From Triglochin maritima (taxonomy: Eukaryota > Streptophyta > Magnoliopsida > Alismatales > Juncaginaceae): a DNA stretch of 64,000 bases. A model generated the notes under the pieces. It saw nothing but the letters and a program-made list of their open reading frames with translations. It had not been told where the DNA came from and made no database searches. Below, piece by piece: positions 21,913 through 34,639 of the stretch; position 1 is the stretch's first letter, and each line of letters opens with the position of its first letter. The stretch is from NCBI GenBank assembly GCA_963682175.1, contig OY821791.1, forward strand, positions 32,176,326 through 32,240,325, written 5' to 3'. A program made the translations under genes and the position numbers.

Positions 21913-24844
21913 TGAGAATTTCAAAGATTTTATGGATAATTCACATTCGTTAACCTCCAATAGTTTAAGTAGATTTTACTCTTATTAATATGATGTAATT
22001 CCATTTATTTTGGTTGTAACCCCTACTACATCATCACCTTATATATAGGGGACTATTGTACATATTTGGTGAAAAGAAAAGGAAATACATATATCTCTTC
22101 TCTCTAATATTTTCTTTTTTAGATTGTTTGTTTTACAACACGTTATCAACACGATAGTTTCTTATATGATCGACCGGAGCATGAGCTGATTATAATCTTG
22201 GTAATTTCTCAACAAAAAAGGTTATTGTTTTGAGATTTTATATATTTCAGTATTTTCTCATGCATGCTTTTGTTTATGCAAGTAATTGATGATTTCTGAA
22301 TTGTGTTGACAATTAGTCATGACACACATCAATATTTTATTTGAAATATTTCTTGCTCACAATATTATTCATGTTATATGTAAATCTACGATTGTACTTT
22401 AACATTTTCTATTCTTGATTCCCTTAATGAAAAAGAGAGAGTTAATTGAGACTTTATAATTCATGTATTTTTAAAGGTTTCTTCACATGTCTCAATAAAT
22501 CAAGAAATCCATTTCAGTTTGCTCGTTGTAGATCCACGAGTGTATGAGTACATGTACATCTTATTTGCACCTTAATTTGAACAATATTCAAGGCAGGTAT
22601 TTTAAATCATTGTTTTACCTAGCTTTAGTTCTTCACTTGGTGTATATCAATATATGTCGTCAAAGATCAATTTTATCGGTGCATGGTTTCAAATCTCAGT
22701 TTTCTTTAGTTTTGGTGCCTCTGGTGCATAATATATTGGTATTACAATATTATAATATAATCTCAGAGTTCTTAACTTTACAAATGAGAAAACTTTCTCA
22801 TTCTTCTTTGATGTTATCTTTCTCCAATCGAACTCTGATTTGAGTGTTTAAAACTCCATTTTATGGTTACAACGTGGTCATTGAATATATAATTATTTTC
22901 TTTATAAGCTTTTTTTTAAATTACAATACCTTCGGCCTGCTTAAATTTTATGTTCCCAAAAAGAAATATTATTAATTGCAATTGACATTAAACTGATTTC
23001 ATTATGATATTAATCAAAATATGGAAGATGATATTTTTTAGAGCCTTTGAAACTTGATTTGAAATATGGTTGTGAATGATATTTGGGTTTAAGGTTCTTA
23101 TAAATCTAAAATATTTATAATGTGCTAAAAATGGGTAAATGAGTTCTACCTCATGTGACTTTTTATAGATTCACTTGCTTGATATTTACAATGTATATGA
23201 GTTTAAAAAGGGGGTAATAAGTTGCATGTACCAATTATACTTAATGATTATATGTTATGACTTTTAACTTTATACTTGACATCTTGGATAAGAACGACGT
23301 CTTATCATGGATTATGGATGTTGAACCCAACCCATTGTCTTTTAAAATATCAATGACTAGAGAGAAAAAAGCATCAAATCAAGATAAAGAGGAGGTTGTA
23401 ATTTTCTTTTACTATCCTATTTGTTAAAATGATATAAAAGTATTATGATTTAATCTCATGTTTATTTTTGTGGTTGGACAAAACATCGAGTTATTGATCA
23501 AAATTCCATGATTTTTCGATCCAATGAAGCATGAAAATAAAAAGTTACATATTTAGTAGTGCTTCTAAAATTGAATGATATATATCTCATGCAACTTTGT
23601 ATTGATTCACTTGCTTAGTATAAGTTATATGAATTCTTAGTATCATGTTGATTAAAAGAGTATTTGTAAAGTGGTTCAAGCATGCGATTATTACTTGTTA
23701 ATTTTCATGCATCACATGCTCATACACAACTATTACAAGCATTCATCTCGTGAGTACATAATTTTCATTTTGATAGATGTATATATATAATAAAATGTAC
23801 TATATTATAGTGGAATTCAAATTACCAAGTTACAAGTGATCATTGTTATTGAAAATGATATGTATTGGCCCAGAAGGCGAATATCTTGTGATCATTGTTA
23901 TTGAAAATGATATGCATTTGCCCAGAAGGTGAATATCTTAATATTCATAAAATACTACTATACAAAGATTTAGAGATTATTCATTTAAAGAGGGTTATGA
24001 AATTCTATGATAATCCCTGAAGGATTCATATGACCATCTAAACGACGTGCAAATAGCTAATTGAGTAAAAATGCACGTCGATCTCTAAATCAAACTCTAT
24101 GACCAGAAGTTCATAGATATATAAAGATTAGTAGTAAAAGAAGAAAAAAATTATTGATCACTTTACAAATTAATGACCCAATACCAATACTCTTTTGGGT
24201 TATGCATCACCGATTATTGAAGGTCATGAGAGTTGTTGGAAAATCACGATATCTTTCTTGTTTTTTTTGGTGTGCCAGAAGTACACACTACAAAGTATCG
24301 TGAAAAAAAGAGCATAAGCAGTGGACTAAATTTTGTGCAAATAAGAAGTATGAAATAAAGATGGCATCAACGAGACCAAACATGCCTAGAAGTGCCTAAA
24401 TAAAATCATATCTTATATTAATTATGGATGTCATCATTGGTATTGTTTTTGTGAAGCTTTAGATAATTTTGTTGACTACTATCACGACCAAAATGAGGTC
24501 AAATTTGTCAACCGATTTGCACAATAAAATGAGAGTCACTCTATTTTTTTAAAATATCTCTCAATATTGATCATCATTGGATCTTCAAATTTATACATGA
24601 TACATTAATGTGCATATATACCTGCTACTATTATTCATTAATTTTTATGGTTGATATACATCATGTTATGAATCTTCCCCTACTTTACTTGTACAATAAT
24701 GAATAAATTGTTTCCCTTCTGCGATTTAAAGCTCCTGAAGGGCTAAGTTTTATTGTCCAATCCAATAATTATATATATATATGATGTACATTTTCTGACT
24801 CTTCTCTCCAATATTTTCTTCTTTAGATTGTTTGTTTTACAATA
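21913..24844 (+). mobile_element. Degenerate non-coding LTR element in CASP block A
   Basis: The uninterrupted copy at 52908 reads aaaagaccatttcaaaatttg. Here the sequence runs aaaagacc, then 2.9 kb, then tgaccatttcaaaatttg. The insert starts TGAGAATT. A candidate 5' LTR is 21913-22140, ending tttacaaca, followed by cgttatcaacacgat, which resembles a copia-type primer site. The last 45 bp (about 24799-24844) repeat the end of that LTR (attttctt..tttagattgtttgttttacaa). No coding capacity is visible. The 3' LTR start is not resolvable. Confidence 0.65.
23836..23939. repeat. 52-bp tandem duplication
   Basis: 23836-23887 and 23888-23939 are near-identical units starting gtgatcattgttattg. It lies inside the degenerate LTR element. 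Confidence 0.9.
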
Positions 24845-24984
24845 CCACTGACCATTTCAAAATTTGAACTGTATATAAAAATTAACAGGTTTTAGAAAAA
24901 TTATTTAAAACAAACCGGATCAGCAATTTCTAACAAAGCAGAAAACGTTAAAAGTGATTAGATAATCCGACCCCTACACGATCC

Positions 24985-25833
24985 TACAAACTGTTAGGAC
25001 ATCAACTTCATCTTTGTTCTCGGCTATGCTTACTGAGTCTAACCCTGTATGGTTGCCTTACTTCTTCTGAGCTTCCTTGAAGGACCAACAATCCTTCTTC
25101 ATGTGACCTTGCTTCTTGCAGTAGAAGCACTCCATGGTCCTGCCCTTGGACTTTGACCTCCCTCTGTTTCTGCCCTTTGATCTTGCAACGGGCATGCTCC
25201 ATTCCTTCTGTCCCACTACCAATCCCTATCCCCTGCTCGAGATACTGCTCGAAACACTGTTTGAGGCCTGAAGTCTCAAGTCTTGAGAGATCAGAGTGCT
25301 CTTCACTTCATTGAGATTGAGAGTCTCCTTCCCAACGATCATGGTGGTGACTAGATGATCATATGACTCAGACAACGAAGTCAACAAGAGCATTGCTTCG
25401 TCTTCCTCCTCCAGTTTTATTCCCAACTAGGTTAGTTCTACCTTGAGTTGGCTGAACATTGTCAAGTGATCACTGAGTGATGTGTTCTCCTTCATCTGAA
25501 GCGTGTATAGAGAACACTTCAGGTTTAGCTTGTTTGCGAGGCTCTTTCTCATGAACCTCTCCTCCAGTTTCTTCCAAAGTTCTTATGCTATTTTACTCGA
25601 TACATCGAACAAGATGTCGTCCACCAAAGATAACTCTATTATCGCAATCGTCTTTGTATGCAGAACAACCCATTCTGACTCCTTCATTCCAACTGGCTTG
25701 TTCGACCACCCGACGAGAGTATATTACAATATGTCCATCAGGCTGAGCATTGCTTTAACCCGACATTGCCATATTCAGAAATTATTCTTCCCATCGAACT
25801 TGTCCACCCTGAATGATTTAGAGTCCATCTCTT
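24985..25833 (-). pseudogene. Copia gag remnant
   Basis: Starts MDSKSFRVDKFDGKNNF on the minus strand. It carries the UBN2-type gag stretch (MLLLTSLSESYDHLV at 25226-25426) and a CCHC zinc knuckle, CFYCKKQGHMKKDC (about 25070-25110). Stops and shifts interrupt it, for example a stop right after KNNF. It is colinear with the gag of the copia element at 50835-49800. Confidence 0.8.
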
Positions 25834-25860
25834 CACCTCAACCAAGGCTCTGATATCAAC

Positions 25861-26566
25861 TGTTAGTAGGAAGTTGATATACGTAGGCCGTATACCTCCT
25901 GAGATAGATGGTCCACTGTCTATTGAAAATTGTACCTTTTGGATAGACTCTTAAACAAACAAATCACATACACAACATACACGAGACAAACAATTTACAA
26001 GGTTCGGCAAACAATGCCTACGTCCTTGGGGGGAGTCACCTCTTCGTTTTCTTTCTTCTTCTTCCAACTGGAAGGTACTTACTTGCCAATACAAGGAAAG
26101 AGCTATTTGTCTCTTTCAACTCATAAGAAACTTCACTCTCTAAAGAACTTTCTAAAATGGTGCCAAGAAAATATCTACGTCAATAGTAGCCCTAATTACA
26201 ACGGATGGTCATAATCCTTTATATAGGATATCACATGTGGTGACAATCTTGTATATAAGCTGAACGGGTCTTGACTATAGCATGTCCACGTCTCCTGTCC
26301 AGATTCCAGCTTTCCAAACCTTGTCCAGACCCCAGTTGTCTAGACCTTATCCAGTTAGGCCATAATTTCGACGAGAGGAAATTTTCGAACAAGTAACTCT
26401 AGCACCTCTTCCATCACGAACGAAATGTTTCTTTCTGGGGGTTTTGCTTGTGTGCACACTTCTAAAAGATCAAAACTGGATCTTTCGCCTAACTCTAGTC
26501 ATTCAAAATTGCTTGTATGAAGTGATCCTAAGTGTGTGAATCTCACTCCGTCCAACTCCAATAACA
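25861..26566 (-). repeat. 5' LTR of truncated copia element
   Basis: 706 bp with TG/CA termini on the minus strand. It shares the phrase aaggttcggcaa..tgcctacgtccttgggggg with the LTRs at 45660 and 50866, so it is a related but distinct family. It lacks the CGGTCGACCG array. Confidence 0.75.
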
Positions 26567-27570
26567 ATTTGTAAATTAAATCTTCTTTTGGTAATTTTTC
26601 AAATATTCCGGCCGCCAGCAGCGAAAGCAGAAAGGGTTCAAGAATCTCTGCCACCATTACCATTCAAATATGCCGGCCACTAATACATTTGTTGCTATAA
26701 AAGGGTGCATACATGCTTTCTCTCTCTTTTTCCTTCTCCTTTCTTCTTATCATGTCTCTCTCTCAACCTTCAAATAATTAATACTAATGTTCTATTGAAG
26801 ATGGTAGAAAATTGAAGGGTGCATACGTGCTATCTCAATATGCATTCCACGGCTATATATATCTCAATGTGGATTTTTTTTTTCTTAATTAAAATACGCA
26901 ATTTTGTATGTCATATGTATTGGGGGGTACATGGAATTCAACATCATAGTTTAATTAATCACGACATCATAATCTGTTTATGTTGAAAGGGACTATTTGG
27001 AGGATGTGCTCCCATGTATAATTTCACTTGATGAATAAGCTATGCATTTTTATTACAAATAAATAGGTGAAATATTCTACCAACAACATCACCAGATGTA
27101 CACAGGAAGATATATATAGAATTTATAATTAATATTTATATTACTGATATTATTTAATGATTAAATTGTAAACCGTAAATACAATGGCATTATATATACA
27201 TCTAGCATATCCAATCCGCATCCCACGTTCCTAAACCTTGTTCACACCATTTTATATATTCACATAGCTATCTAGCTAACAAAAAAGCTCTGAAAGTACA
27301 TGATCAAAACCTTTTTAGTTTTACAGTCAGCGTAAGCTCGTTTGATGCGTTCCTCGTGGGTTTCCACTTTTTTGCCGTAGTTTTCGTGAGTGTTGTTACA
27401 TGCACTGATTTTGAATTCAGGTTAGTAATGTTGTAGATCAAGATCTACGATTTTGATTTTCAATTTGAAATTTATATTTAATTTTATCATCAAGGATAAC
27501 TGTGTGTTAATAAAATTTAAAAGTAGTAGATCTCTCCTCATATACATACATATAGATATATACATATACA
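26567..27570. other. Unassigned AT-rich spacer
   Basis: No gene recognised. Short TC-rich and AT-rich runs only. Confidence 0.5.
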
Positions 27571-27778
27571 AGAATTCTCAAGTGAGCCCAGAGCTTAATC
27601 AAACTAAATTAAGCTCCCACAATATCCACCACTCATTTCAAAATGTAAGGTAGATTAAGAAAAAAACGGTTATGCTAATGAATGGTGAGATTAACTGTAA
27701 ATAAGATCCAACGGTGAGATTGTAGAGGGCTTAAACTAAATTTGATGAGCCCTGTACTCACTAGAGCTTGACCCTATA
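27571..27778. mobile_element. Candidate MITE with imperfect inverted ends
   Basis: The left end aagtgagcccagagctt (27580-27596) is mirrored by the right end gatgagccctgtactcact (27743-27761). Related sequence occurs at 61157-61250 (aatgagcccagagctcattt). No clear target duplication in the TA-rich flanks. Confidence 0.45.
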
Positions 27779-28265
27779 CATATATATATATACATATATA
27801 TATAAACACACACAATTCCAACTGCCTACTTTTGTTGGGTAACCAACACACTTTTGCTTTGAATCAAATTAATTACTTTTCTTAATTTTGACCGTTGTTA
27901 AAGAAAATTATTTGTTCTTACGATAAGGTAGACTGAAGGAAATCAAGTGAGAAACAAATAATAGATAAATATAATGACGTATAGTTTAAATACAAGACAT
28001 ACTTATAATGTGTGATACAACATAAATTGCTTACGAACTGAGGTTACATCTTTTGGAAAACGTGGAAAAAGTGATGTTTATTTGCGATACAATCAAAGAT
28101 AAAAATTAATTTTACAAACATAATTGTTCCACCTAAACTACGCTTATTCATATTCATTAAGGTGTACATATATAACACTTTATTAAATCATAAACTACTG
28201 AATTATTGAAGGGAGTGTCCCTCAGAAAGCCAACTTACTAGAAACTAAACACAAGTACTAATTCA
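27779..28265. other. Unassigned spacer downstream of the P450
   Basis: AT-rich. It probably includes the 3' UTR of the P450 gene. Nothing else seen. Confidence 0.5.
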
Positions 28266-29804
28266 TTAAAAGCCATCTCTCTTCTTGACCTTAACCTTTA
28301 AACCATTCTTCATGTGGAGAACAACTGAGGTCTTGGGCACAACCAAGTGCTCATCCACCACCTCAAAGTTGAATTTCGTCAACAAAGTTAACACCACAAT
28401 CTTCATTTGTGTGAGGGCAATGTCCTTTCCAATGCAAGTCCTAGGTCCAGTGTTGAATGTCATAAACTTGTAAGATGGCTCATGTTTGATCTTTCCATCT
28501 CCTCCTATCCACCTCTCTGGCTTGAACTCCTTGCAATCCTTTCCCCACACTCTTTTCATCCTTGCCATTGCATACATTGACACAACAACCTTTGTTTTCG
28601 GGTCGACAAGATGCCCACTTGGTAGTAAATCTGGTTTGAGTGCACCTTTATGCTCAAATGGGACGGGTGGGTACAAACGCAAAGACTCATATAATGATGC
28701 ATGCAAGTAAACAAGTGAACTTAACTCGCTAGGGTTGAACGAAACATTGGCTTTGTTGAACAAATTAGGGTTTGAGCTTGCCTCCTCGAGGATCTTGGCT
28801 TGTACATCTGGATTTTTCCACATCAACCAGAAGAACCATGCTAGACCGGCCGCAGTTGGGTCCCTTCCTGCCAGTAAGAGAGTCAAGGTTGTGTCCCTCA
28901 GAAAGGTGTAGGATTTAATGTCGAGTACTCCTTTGCTCTTTTCTTGAAGGATGGTGTCATTTGTGTTCATATAAGACGATAACAAGTCTTGTTGATCATT
29001 TTGCAAAGTGAGATTATTTTTAATTTTGTTATGCAACTCTTGTTTTTTAAGACCAATATGCCTGGCCAAGAACTTGTTTACCGTCTCTTCTGCCAAGGTG
29101 ACCTTCCGCTCAAAGCCGATATTCCCCCACCTAAATAACTTCCATAGCCATGCAGGAACAATATGTCTGTAAATCAACACCTCTTCCGCATCGTCGACTG
29201 CTTTAGCAAATGGAACCAAAGGCAATTCAGGGGATAAACAATTTGTGTCAACCCCCATTACTAAAATCGATGTTGTATCAAACATCAACCTTAAGAGCAC
29301 ATCTTGTAAGTCCAAAGTAGAATTATGTAACACCGCAACATTAAGCAAAGGAATTACCCCTTTCTCGAGCTTTTCGTGAGTTATTTTGATGTTGTACGAT
29401 TGAAAGCTTTGCTTCGCTATAAGCCCATGAGCCATTCGCCTTTGGACTTTCCATGACTCGAAATTCACATTGAAGATGCCGTTGCCTAAGGCACTGAAGA
29501 TGTCAATAAAATCTTTACCTTTGGGATAGTTAACGAAGTTGGTGTTGAAAATGTGATTTATGTTTGTTGGGTCGGAGGTAAACAACAAGTCCATATGTGC
29601 AAACCAAATTCCTTTTACGAGGAAAGTGCAACTCGTGGACTCAAGGAACCTTACCACCAGCTCGTGGAGACTGTGAAGGTTTACGAGGAGGGAAGGGAGC
29701 ATACCGACGATAGGCCAATTCGTCAGTGTGCCCCTATAACGATTGATTAAAGAGATGAGAAGAAAACATGAGATGACAAATACAATTGCCAAAATGAAAC
29801 TCAT
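28266..29804 (-). CDS. Cytochrome P450, CYP96-like (CYP86 clan), intact single exon
   Basis: 512 residues, the usual P450 length. There is an N-terminal membrane anchor (about residues 3-20, ILAIVFVISCFLLISL), then a short hinge and WPIVGMLPSLL. I-helix oxygen-binding motif LLAGRDPTAAGLAWF, K-helix E-x-x-R in YESLRLYPPVP, PERW segment FKPERWIGG, and heme loop FNTGPRTCIGKDIA with the axial Cys. These fit the FxxGxRxCxG rule and the CYP96A group, whose Arabidopsis member MAH1 makes mid-chain alcohols and ketones of wax alkanes. CYP96T proteins of Amaryllidaceae act on alkaloids, so the substrate cannot be read from sequence. It is intron-less, ER-anchored, and needs a P450 reductase. No lesion is seen. 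Assignment to the clan is firm, to the subfamily less so. Confidence 0.92.
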   Translation of the reverse strand: MSFILAIVFVISCFLLISLINRYRGTLTNWPIVGMLPSLLVNLHSLHELVVRFLESTSCTFLVKGIWFAHMDLLFTSDPTNINHIFNTNFVNYPKGKDFIDIFSALGNGIFNVNFESWKVQRRMAHGLIAKQSFQSYNIKITHEKLEKGVIPLLNVAVLHNSTLDLQDVLLRLMFDTTSILVMGVDTNCLSPELPLVPFAKAVDDAEEVLIYRHIVPAWLWKLFRWGNIGFERKVTLAEETVNKFLARHIGLKKQELHNKIKNNLTLQNDQQDLLSSYMNTNDTILQEKSKGVLDIKSYTFLRDTTLTLLLAGRDPTAAGLAWFFWLMWKNPDVQAKILEEASSNPNLFNKANVSFNPSELSSLVYLHASLYESLRLYPPVPFEHKGALKPDLLPSGHLVDPKTKVVVSMYAMARMKRVWGKDCKEFKPERWIGGDGKIKHEPSYKFMTFNTGPRTCIGKDIALTQMKIVVLTLLTKFNFEVVDEHLVVPKTSVVLHMKNGLKVKVKKRDGF

Positions 29805-29883
29805 GGTTGTGAGAGTGACAAGATTGAAGTTTTAGAAAAGAAGGAAATACTTGAGTTATCGAGTCATGGAGGATATGTTCGCT

Positions 29884-29896
29884 TATATATATATAA
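29884..29896 (-). promoter_or_regulatory. TATA box of the P450 gene
   Basis: TATATATATATAA-type run about 80-90 bp upstream of the start codon at 29804 on the minus strand. A usual plant spacing. Confidence 0.55.
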
Positions 29897-29899
29897 TCA

Positions 29900-30256
29900 C
29901 GTAGGATATCATTAAATTATTATTTTTATGGAGAACGTACAACTGTTCAAGCATGGGCTCAAACGGTCCATGCGACAAATTAAGGTTAGTTGAAAAAGGA
30001 AATCAATGAATACTTGCCAAAAATTGTAGTTGAAAGTTCTAACCGGATGAGAAGGTATTTTAAAGAGTCACCCGTCCATTTGGATAATTTGAATTTTGAG
30101 ATTACATTTTGAAGCTAATTGCAAACCTCTCAAAACTACACATGCGTTTTATATCCAAATCTCAGATCCCATATTTACTTGTTTGGGTTTTGAGTTTCGG
30201 TATATTAAGTTTCGATACCCCTCGTAAAAACCAAAACTCAACCTAAAAACTCATGT
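29900..30256. other. P450 upstream region
   Basis: Upstream promoter region of the P450, ending at the hAT insertion. No motif was assigned with confidence. Confidence 0.45.
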
Positions 30257-30264
30257 GTTGGGAG

Positions 30265-32959
30265 TAGACCTGGGACTCATGCCGTGCCGGCATGGTGGCC
30301 GGACCCTTAGGCTGAGCACGACCCAGGCGTGGGTCGGGTCGGATCTGGAAGTGTCGGGTCAGGTTTTGATTTTTCGATCGTTTTTTTAATTTGAAGTAAG
30401 TATACAATCACAATTAAATTAATAAACACAAATACAATTTGTTTTTCCCTAAAATAACTAAATATATTTATTAATAATTGTTGACTCAAATCGAGAAACA
30501 TTATAAATACATAATTGGTTACATATAAAAAAGATCGGAGGCTAGCTAAACCTAAGGAATAATGAAAAAAACTTAATGAGTGTTAAGAAAAAATTACTCC
30601 TTAAACGTCTACAATATTCTTCATTGTCGTTGTTGTCGTTAAGATGCATGTTTTTTGTTTTTTCGCAGCGTCCATCAAATTATTCAGGCATACGCTCATC
30701 TTGATTGACTTGTCGGATATGTTTTGCCTCTTGTAAGTCAAGACACGTCTACCAGCGCTAAATCCAGACTCTGACGCCACAGTTGACACCGGAGGACATA
30801 ATAAGTCTTGTGTCATCAAGGAGACTAGTGGAAACCTACCTGAGTTTTTTCCACCAATCTAAAACATCAATAGTTTTTAACTCAGTAGTAGTTAATATAT
30901 TTCAGTGTTTAAATATCCAGTTAATTAAATTTGTGTTTAATTTTGCACTAATTTTAATCTTTTTTAAGTTAACCAATTCCATTGGGAGTCATCATCATCT
31001 AGATCCATTGCAAGTGGTTGTGATGATGAACTAGCAATATTTGAACCTATTTGATTATATTATGTAGTCTTTCATATTTTTCAAAATATGTCTAACAAAA
31101 ACATACAAGAAAACCTGTAAACCACTAATTTTAAATTTATGGTCCATAATAAAAGTTAAAAAAAAACTAAATGGATAAGTATTCCAATATTTATTAAACT
31201 TAGCATCCATTGCATTTAAAATTTCTACAAAACTACCAATTCTCCTATATTTCGCAAATACTCTAGTAATTGAAAATATTTTATAGATAAATATGTTAGA
31301 GGTGAGGTAATATTTTCCCCTAATTGTATTAGTGAATGTGAAAAAAATGTTTTTAAAAATTCTAACATAATTTTACAATTATCCCAATCTATGGGGTTTA
31401 ACATGTACTCTCTTTTTTCATGAAAAAACTTTGTAATTGCAAGATTATAACGATAACAACATTTTCACATTTTATATGTAGAATTTCATCTATGGACATC
31501 TAATTTAAGCTTCCTATGTTAAACTTGATTATATATACAAAATTCTCTAAATCCTGATATCTAGATATATTACTGCAACCTACAAAGACAATCACATTTC
31601 TAATATTTTCTAAGTAACGTTTAATTATGTCAAGTCCATCTTGTATTACCAAGTTCAAAGTATGACAAACAAATCTAATATTAAAAAGTAACTCATCCAC
31701 AAGTGGATGATAATAATTTATAAGTATTTTTTTGATGAATTTTTATTAGTAGCATTTTTAAATGCAATAACACAAACTTTTTTTTAATATTATGAGCTGT
31801 CATGACATCTTTAATATAATCAAATATAACATTGGTAGTTTGTGGATGCAAAATAGGTAAAAAGAAATGGTTTTTTTATATTTAAACATCATAAATCATC
31901 TATATAATTTACATTTACGCAACAGTAAGGATAATTATTTGGACCAGTCCAATCATTACTAGTTAATGCTACCTTATTGTTCATTGATGAAAAATAATTA
32001 ATCATGCTTTCCTTTTATTTACCAAGTTTATCAATCATGACATTTTAAGTGTTTTTCTACAAAATGGTTCAAACTATGGATTATGGTAGAAAATTGCATC
32101 TATGTGGGTTTTAGATTCACATGTGTTAAATTATAGTTTATGTTTAATTATGAAATCAATAATTATTTCTCTACCTTTAATTGAACAATATTTCTGAAGT
32201 TTAAAGTTTCACTAGTGGAGTCTAAAACCGATTGACGTGAATCCACTATAAATGATGCATGCTTACGTTCACATAAAGTTAAATGTCTTGTTAGATGATT
32301 GCACAGTTCCTCCACGTGACTTAGCGGTAAGTTCTTTACGACGTGATAAACAAGTAGCAGTTGCATTACCCTTACTATCTTGTCATCCATCGAAATCTTC
32401 CCATACTTTGCAAATTCTTTTTATAGTACTTTTAACCTTAAGTCTAGGTGGATTAAGAGGAGGGGAGTTAATATTATTTTCACATTCAGATGATAAAGTC
32501 ATGGATATTAGTAAATATGCAAACAAAAAATGATTTTTTTTCATAAATGAGAAAATCATGATGATAATGATTGATAAACTAAAATTAACCACTAAGAAAT
32601 ATTAGAAAAGCCTTGGAAATGAAGATTGGAGGAGTCGCGAAATCAGACGGTCAACGGTTTATTTGTAGATTTAGGTTTCACGTTTTAGCTCAAACTCGTC
32701 ATGTTTCCAACAAAATCAAAACAAATAGAGAAATAGTAGAGAAAATTAGAAGAAAAGTTAAAGAAATTTAGTGTGAAGAAAATGAGAGAGATTAGGGGTT
32801 TATATAGGATGAGAGGGGATATTTTTGTAATTAATTTTTTTTAGCCCATCGGCTATGATAATGGTTGGGCTAATGGGTCGTGCCAGCCTCGACACGGAGG
32901 TCAATATGCAGCTGCGCAGATGGCCTTACCCGGAACGAAGTGTCTGAATCCCAAGTCTA
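30265..32959 (-). mobile_element. hAT transposon, degenerate, with 8-bp target duplication
   Basis: Ends are inverted: tagacctgggactca (30265-30279) and, on the minus strand from 32959, tagacttgggattca. Target duplications gttgggag (30257-30264) and gttggtag (32960-32967) agree at 7 of 8. GC-rich subterminal sequence (cgtgccggcatgg, gggtcgggtcgg) is typical of plant hAT. The inside holds a decayed transposase. Confidence 0.88.
30601..32450 (-). pseudogene. hAT transposase remnant (RICESLEEPER-like)
   Basis: From the N-terminal side: a BED-finger-like region at about 32252-32420 (VWEDF... NATATC... RRKELTAKSRGGT) with key Cys/His lost, a catalytic-domain piece at 31500-31700 (IRFVCHTLNLVIQDGL), and the C-terminal hAT dimerisation region at 30601-30819 (LLCPPVSTVASESGFSAG). 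The frames are broken many times between them. Confidence 0.8.
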
Positions 32960-32967
32960 GTTGGTAG

Positions 32968-33748
32968 TTCAAAATAAGGAAGTAAACTGGAGCTATCTTG
33001 GGTTGGGGTCTTGCAATTAATGCAAGTTAAAGGTTGAAATATCGACCAAAAACTCTACTGTCAGAAAAAAACGTTTGGATGGTAAGATATGAGTATTGAG
33101 TTAATGGTTAAACTCAAACCTCCTCTAAAGCTCAAAATTCAATGTAAATGGTTGTTAAGATAATTTAGCATAATTTTAGGATTATTAATTACTTACAAGA
33201 ATCTATGTTTGGATCACACGAATTTATCAATAAATCCGGAAGTGGTTATTCCTTGTTGCCGAAAAAACCAAAGTCTTCAGTATATATTGGCATTCGGGTC
33301 CCACAAACCCATGAAAATTAAAACTTACGAAATTCACTTGGATTTAACATAAATTCATGCCTGAGAAACTGAGCTACGCAAGGCAGATATCCCATTTGAA
33401 TTGTTTTATAGTAGTTTGTAGCTATAGTTTTTGTATTAATGGTTTTCAATTAATTAATTGTCATTTTAGCTCGACACACAGTTAGAAGAATCCCAATCGG
33501 TCCATTGAGGTATGTCACTTATGGCTCAGTCCCCACTCCCCAAAGGAAGTCCTCATGGACGGCTTGTACTTGTTCATATGTAACTTTCAAACCACATACT
33601 CTTCGTGCGGAGGAAAACCGAGGTACTGGAGTAAATGTTAGGTCCTTAAATAAGCACAACCACTGTAATAAAGTTCATTATTAATATCCAAACAAAGTTC
33701 CATCAGATTAACCAAGGGAGAAACAAACCAAAAACATAAAAATAAAAA
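32968..33748. other. Unassigned spacer
   Basis: No gene recognised. Confidence 0.5.
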
Positions 33749-34200
33749 GGATTAATTACAGTTTGTTCTTTAAATCATGCATTGATATCATTTTGTACTA
33801 CTGAACTTTAAAAGTTGACAGTTAACCTCCCTCAACTTTCCATTGTATCCCTAATACATTCCTAAACATAGGTTTAGGTGAAATTTTGGATGGAATCGGA
33901 TGTTAGATACGGTTGGAATTGTAGTCAGATTCAGTACCAATATGACCTAAATTTTTATTATATCTGACTTCCGATATGATCCTAACTTTCACGTAAAACT
34001 AGATTTATGAGTGTATTAGGGATACAATGCAAAAAATTGTGATTTGTTTTGCAAATGTGTGCCTAAATAATGAATTTTTAAAGTTCAATGGATAAAATGT
34101 TACAAAATGAAAATTCAGGTGAGGTAACTGTCAACTATTAAAGTTCAGAAGTGTATAGTGATATCAATGTATTGTACAGGAGTTAAATTGCAATTAATCC
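33749..34200. mobile_element. Mutator-type MITE (452 bp) with perfect 9-bp target duplication
   Basis: Long inverted ends of about 80 bp: ggattaattacagtttgttc... at the left, and the reverse complement of the right end reads ggattaattgcaatttaact.... The duplication aaataaaaa flanks both sides (33740-33748 and 34201-34209). The interior also folds back on itself (ccctaatacattcctaaac against gagtgtattaggga). No coding capacity. Confidence 0.92.
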
Positions 34201-34599
34201 AAATAAAAATATATTTTCACTAATATTGCATGGCAAGTCGGTTATTTTAGTTTGCATTGATTTTGGAAGGAGGAGGCAACGTACAATTCTCTCTCTCTCT
34301 TTCTTGAAAGCAAAATATTAATTGTCGAATGCCAAGTGCCAACACATAAGTCAGGATTACAATCCGAACGTATAGCTGGACGACAGTGTGAGAATCGAGG
34401 AGCCTATGTGAGAAATTACACATATAACAAAGTAGGTTTGACATCAATGTAGTGATGGCCTATGGAAAAGAAAACGTACGTGGAGTTAATTTTATGTGGT
34501 GAGTCATACAATATAATTACTAATTTTATTAGTAGTTATATGTCTTTATTATTCATAAATGAAGGACACGTACTGATTACTGGTGATTTCGAAGAGTTG
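34201..34599. other. Unassigned spacer
   Basis: No supported feature. Confidence 0.5.
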
Positions 34600-34639
34600 G
34601 GGTTTGGGTTTGAGGTCGGGACTTTGCCGTCGTTTGAAT

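Larger units (their letters stand above)
24985..26566 (-). mobile_element. Truncated Ty1/copia element (5' LTR and gag only)
   Basis: Minus orientation: LTR 25861-26566 (TGTTATTGG...TACTAACA), then a primer site (tgatatcagagcc on the minus strand, 25845-25858), then gag. It stops at 24985 shortly after the VDVLTVC segment, which in the copia at 45660-51754 precedes the protease. Protease, integrase, RT and the second LTR are missing. Confidence 0.8.
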
